Below are positions 60,136 to 64,000 of a stretch of DNA of 64,000 bases, one piece after another. The position numbers and the translations under genes are program-made. The DNA lies in contig VTFK01000294.1 in assembly GCA_009617715.1 (NCBI GenBank), positions 62,001 through 126,000 of the forward strand. Direction: 5' to 3'. The notes beneath the pieces are model-generated. The model was given only the letters and a program-made list of their open reading frames with translations. It made no database searches and had not been told where the DNA came from. Source of the DNA: Plectrocnemia conspersa (Eukaryota; Arthropoda; Insecta; Trichoptera; Polycentropodidae). Position 1 is the stretch's first letter. Each line of letters starts with the position of its first letter.

Positions 60136-60599
60136 GTGAATCAAACCGTATTGCAATACCGTGTCAAAAGCTTTTTCTATATATCTAAGATTATTAGGCA
60201 TGGGTCAAATAAAAAAGTATGGAATTTTTTATATAAAAATTAGTGCATATATTATGCAGCAAATTATAGTAAATGTTTTGTCAATTAATTTTTGCTACAG
60301 CTAAACTATTCGTTAATAATAAGTAACTCTTATAATATCCATTTAAATAATTTAAAAACTGTTTTATGCTACTGATCAATTGCCATTTGTCAGTAGAGCA
60401 AAAAAATCTACCCCTTCACGAGATTTTTTAACAAATCGCATTATTCAAGCTATTTTAGCTCTTGAATAATAAGGTTAAACTCTCAGGGTATTAACGTAAG
60501 GGAGGGGTGTAATATTTTTAACTCTATCCACGGCATAAAGACTGATTGATGTGCGAACGCCTAAGGTAAAGCAGACACCGTTTTCGCCGACCGTCGAAT

Positions 60600-60747
60600 G
60601 ACGAAATTTCATTATCAATCAAGATGTCTGAGAATTAAACTCGCAACTCTAACTCGCTGCGTGGCCTTAAGAAAAGTCGGAACTCAAATTTATTGCAGTA
60701 CAAACTTTAAGTAATTAGCGAGGCCTACCAGCTGAGCTAACAGCGGA
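60600..60747 (-). repeat. tRNA-like SINE fragment
   Basis: Read on the minus strand, TAGCTCAGCTGG (complement at 60728-60739) is a perfect match to the RNA polymerase III A box, preceded by CCGCTGT. A weak B-box-like GCGAGTTTAATTC follows (complement 60632-60644), about 83 nt further on, too far for a plain tRNA. This fits a decayed tRNA-derived SINE rather than a functional tRNA. Confidence 0.5.
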
Positions 60748-60759
60748 AAACATTCTCTT

Positions 60760-63690
60760 ATACAATGCCGCAGATAAACGAAAGGTGAGTTTGACAAATG
60801 GTTTCACTTTCGTTCTCGTTAATTTTTTTTTGAAAATAATTTGTCGTCCCCTAGAAGCGGGAGCCTGAAGGCCTTGAAGTAATTGCACTCGCATTTATCA
60901 TTGTTAGTTTGGCTTGCGGACTCTTTAAGGCTGAATTTGGGTGAAATTAAATCTGAATTATTTTTAGGATATTTGTGTCGAAGATTTGCTCCATTTGAAA
61001 ATATCAAATACAAACATAAAAAGTATTATTTTTTTATTTATATACTTATAAAAATTTTTTGAATAAATCATCAAAAGTATATGTGCAATAAAAAATAATC
61101 TTTCAAATACAGTAACACGATACTGGATCGATGTTAAGAATTAAAAATTAGCTTTTCCATGTTGCTTCAATTGAGGTTTTGTGACAAAAATAGTAAATTT
61201 GTACATGAAAGTTTATGTTCTGATGTTCAAATCTAACGGTACAAAGCAGTTCTCAGTAATTCTGTTATGTAGCAGAGAAATGACCGCGCCCTTTTTTGTG
61301 ATAGGGATGGCTGGCGAAATAAAAACAAAAGCAGGTATTGCATATACGAAATTCTTTCTACTATTTGTAAATTTTTTTTTTTAGACATATTTTTACCCAA
61401 ATAACCGAATATTTTTGTTAAATATAAGCAATAATTATATAGGAGTAAAAAACGTATTTAAAAAAATTGCGCGAAATATATGTTTTTAAAAAAAAAAAAA
61501 TGCAATGTTATTTTTTTTCTGTTACCAACTAAAGAAAGGTTGTACTTAAAATATAATTACGGTTGTTTTTTAAATCTTGATTTATGTTCTTATTTTAGTA
61601 AATATTATCTACAGTTGCAAGCAAAGATTTACTATTGAAGCAGCTTTAAAAATCAGTGTAAAGCATTTTGCGGAAAAAATACTTAATGTTGCATAATTTA
61701 TATGCATGGCATTAAAATCTCGAAATAGCAAGTAATCATTTAATAGTTGCCAATTGCATTCACATTTAAAATTAATTTTATCATTACAAAATAAATTGCA
61801 TGTAGATGAAATTATGATAAGTTTACCTAAAACCTGTAAGATTTATATCAATAAAATGATGTAAACCACACTGTGTTTAGTCTTTATTGTAGTTGACAAT
61901 TGTTAAAAAAAATTTGACATTAATTATTAAAAATGAGAGAAAACCACTATGTAAGTCAGTTCAATTATTTTATTGCTACGGAACGGTTTTTAGCACTTCT
62001 AAATATATGTATACATAAATATAAATATAATAAAAGTACACCAAGGTATGTATCATAATTATTAAATAAATCAGTTAAGTTGAAATACTATACTTTGATC
62101 CAAAATAATCTTATAACAGTTGATTGGATATCATAAAGCTTTAACTATGAAAACATAAATCGATTAGTACATACTAGCAACGAAGTTATGTAAACTTAAA
62201 GTAACTTCAAAGCGCATACATATAACTTGAATTACCTTACCGTATAACATGTAAATTTTGCAAAAGAAACTTCATACGCGCACACCGGCTGATAAACGGT
62301 TCTCGTCGAACGTTTTACGGCTGCAGTTAATTTTAACTGCGAATTAAAAGGATCTCGTGAAATTTTCCGCGGCGTTAGGTTTCATCTGGTTTATATTTGT
62401 TTTTTGTGATTAATTAAATTAAATTAAATTTTAATTTCCTTCAAGTTTTCAAAGTTGGGAGAATAAGCAGATGTGATTTTTTTATCTTGAAAGTTCCGCG
62501 TTTTATCTCACAACGTCGTTATTCCACAGCACGTTTCTTGGCGTGCTTTTAATATTGGTAGCATTTGCATTTTTCTCAGTAGCAGTCTTCTGAATGTTTT
62601 ATTTCTGATTTGATGCAAGATGCGACTCCGACAATTGCGACAACGTAGGAAATTGCACCGCGAGCAAAATTGCATCTCTCAATAGCGACGTAAATTGTTT
62701 TAGGTCCGTACGGAAAGTTTTAAAAACGTAAATAGCGCAAAAAATAACTTCAGATGCTTGTTAAACAGAAAAAAATATTTTATGATAAATTCCATAGAAA
62801 ATAAAATCCAGTGCAAACTCGGAATAAATTCAAACGATTGCAAATTAAAATATTGATATAAACATGTTCGTTGGCGTGAAATAACTAGCACGGAACTGAC
62901 AAAGCAAAGTGGCAAAAGGCAATTTTAAAAAATACCAAAAGCATAATATACGTATGTATTATAACCACGAATACTATCTAATAATTACAATCGCTCCTTA
63001 TTTCTGTAACAATCCATCAACATATTAGGTCATTCATATATTCTGTAATGCCATTGGTTGTATTAAATAAATTAAAAAATCATATTTGAGAGCAAAATCT
63101 GAATATCAGAATCATTTTTAGCAAATCCTTCATTAAATAAAAATCCACAGAGAGAACGTCTCGCATTGTAATGTATACAGTTCAGATTAAAAAAGACAGA
63201 GAGCTCGCGTTTCTGCTCGTAGCCGAGAAGAAAAAGCACCTGTATATATGTGCATATATATTGAAACTTCACAACACGCTAATAAAATAGTAAATATATA
63301 TTTGTGTATAACGGAATACGTTTACGTATATTCGCCAAAGGGGAAATTGGTTTTTCAAAGGTATTTCCTTTTATCCGCGTATCACGTTCTACGGTAATAT
63401 CGTCGAACAATGTAAGATACACGCTTAAAATAGTGAACGAGCGACTAATCTATCTAACTATCTAAAAGCATATGTATATTATATATTATATATATGACTA
63501 TTTAAAAAATAATAAATAATCATGAATAATCTTTTGTGATGCCTTCTAATAATATTGTGCCTTTATTATTTGTTTCAATTAAATTAAAAATTAATCGCAG
63601 CTACAGCAGCTATCCTTACCCAGCTACACTGAAAACTTCATCACATTTAAAACATCCTTATTAGCGTCTGTTTGTTTTGTTGTCATTGTG
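60760..63690. other. Gene-poor stretch with candidate regulatory islands
   Basis: No exon was recognised. 62265-62690 is a GC-elevated block (CGCGCACACCGGCTGATAAACG, CGCGGCGTTAGGTTTCATC). 63170-63430 is a second one. A TTAAA run lies at 62410-62440. The remainder is AT-rich. Confidence 0.42.
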
Positions 63691-63724
63691 AGAACGATGA
63701 CAACAAAATTCACCACACTGGCAA

Positions 63725-63745
63725 CAACCCATAGATGGCGCGTTG
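63725..63745 (+). promoter_or_regulatory. CTCF-like insulator motif
   Basis: CCCATAGATGGCGCG contains AGATGGCGC (63733-63741), a strong match to the insect CTCF core (AGRTGGCGC). It lies in a non-AT-rich patch. A single motif match is only suggestive. Confidence 0.35.
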
Positions 63746-64000
63746 TCAAGGGTCTGCGCCCTTAAGTAATGTGCCTCGTATATAGTAATAACTAGTGTTA
63801 TTAATATTTATGCTTTTAAGTAGTGCTAAATAAAAAAAATGTTTTGTGTATAAATTATAAAAAACTGAAATTAATTATATATGAATATTAGTATACTAAA
63901 TATATTTTCATGTTTTTAAATCGTTGTTCGAATATTTGTCTTACATTTTTTAAAAGCATTTAATACTGACTAACTTGAAAAATTTTTTTTTATCTGTTAG

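Noticed and set aside
60600..60747. Functional tRNA gene on the minus strand
   Set aside because: The A box is perfect, but the B box is weak and too distant, and no cloverleaf with an acceptor stem could be drawn.
1..64000. CRISPR arrays, operons, phage or viral genes
   Set aside because: No regularly spaced identical repeats, no closely packed same-strand genes and no viral structural or replication motifs were seen.

Overview
The window is eukaryotic and most likely from an insect. It is strongly AT-rich and has many short exons with GT/AG splice sites. It also carries degraded mariner, hAT and LINE elements typical of arthropod genomes. Nothing here fixes the order or species. There are no operons, bacterial signals or CRISPR arrays.

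Region 1 (1-16.6 kb) holds two housekeeping genes arranged tail to tail. The last coding exon of adenine phosphoribosyltransferase (+ strand, 1378-1599) carries the PRPP-binding loop. VPS15/PIK3R4 lies on the - strand (16532 to 2689). I rebuilt VPS15 as 24 exons totalling 4,311 nt, which gives 1,436 codons plus stop. All splice junctions fit GT/AG and stay in frame. The protein has an N-myristoylation start, a Vps15-type pseudokinase-like domain (HGDIK, DFA), HEAT repeats and a C-terminal WD40 domain. Its introns hold several repeats, including a 925-bp hAT-type non-autonomous element with 8-bp target duplications.

Region 2 (16.6-35 kb) is a gene-poor tract. It contains a deleted mariner, a decayed LINE endonuclease, a SINE-like family, a palindromic element with nine copies of a GCGCTCATWTGAC-like motif next to a hAT transposase tail, and a 194-bp tandem repeat. 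Several islands of higher GC and higher complexity lie between AT-rich stretches and look like cis-regulatory DNA.

Region 3 (35-64 kb) starts with a likely first coding exon on the + strand (35573-35671). It has GC-rich third codon positions, ends at a consensus donor, and is preceded by a TATA-like box and a duplicated ATTGG element. No further exon was found, so its next exon probably lies more than 28 kb away. The rest of the window would then be a very long first intron with candidate enhancers and transposon debris (two more hAT elements, LINE reverse-transcriptase fragments, a second mariner fragment, a tRNA-like SINE). The identity of this gene is unknown. A long intron with many regulatory-looking islands would suit a developmental regulator, but that is inference.
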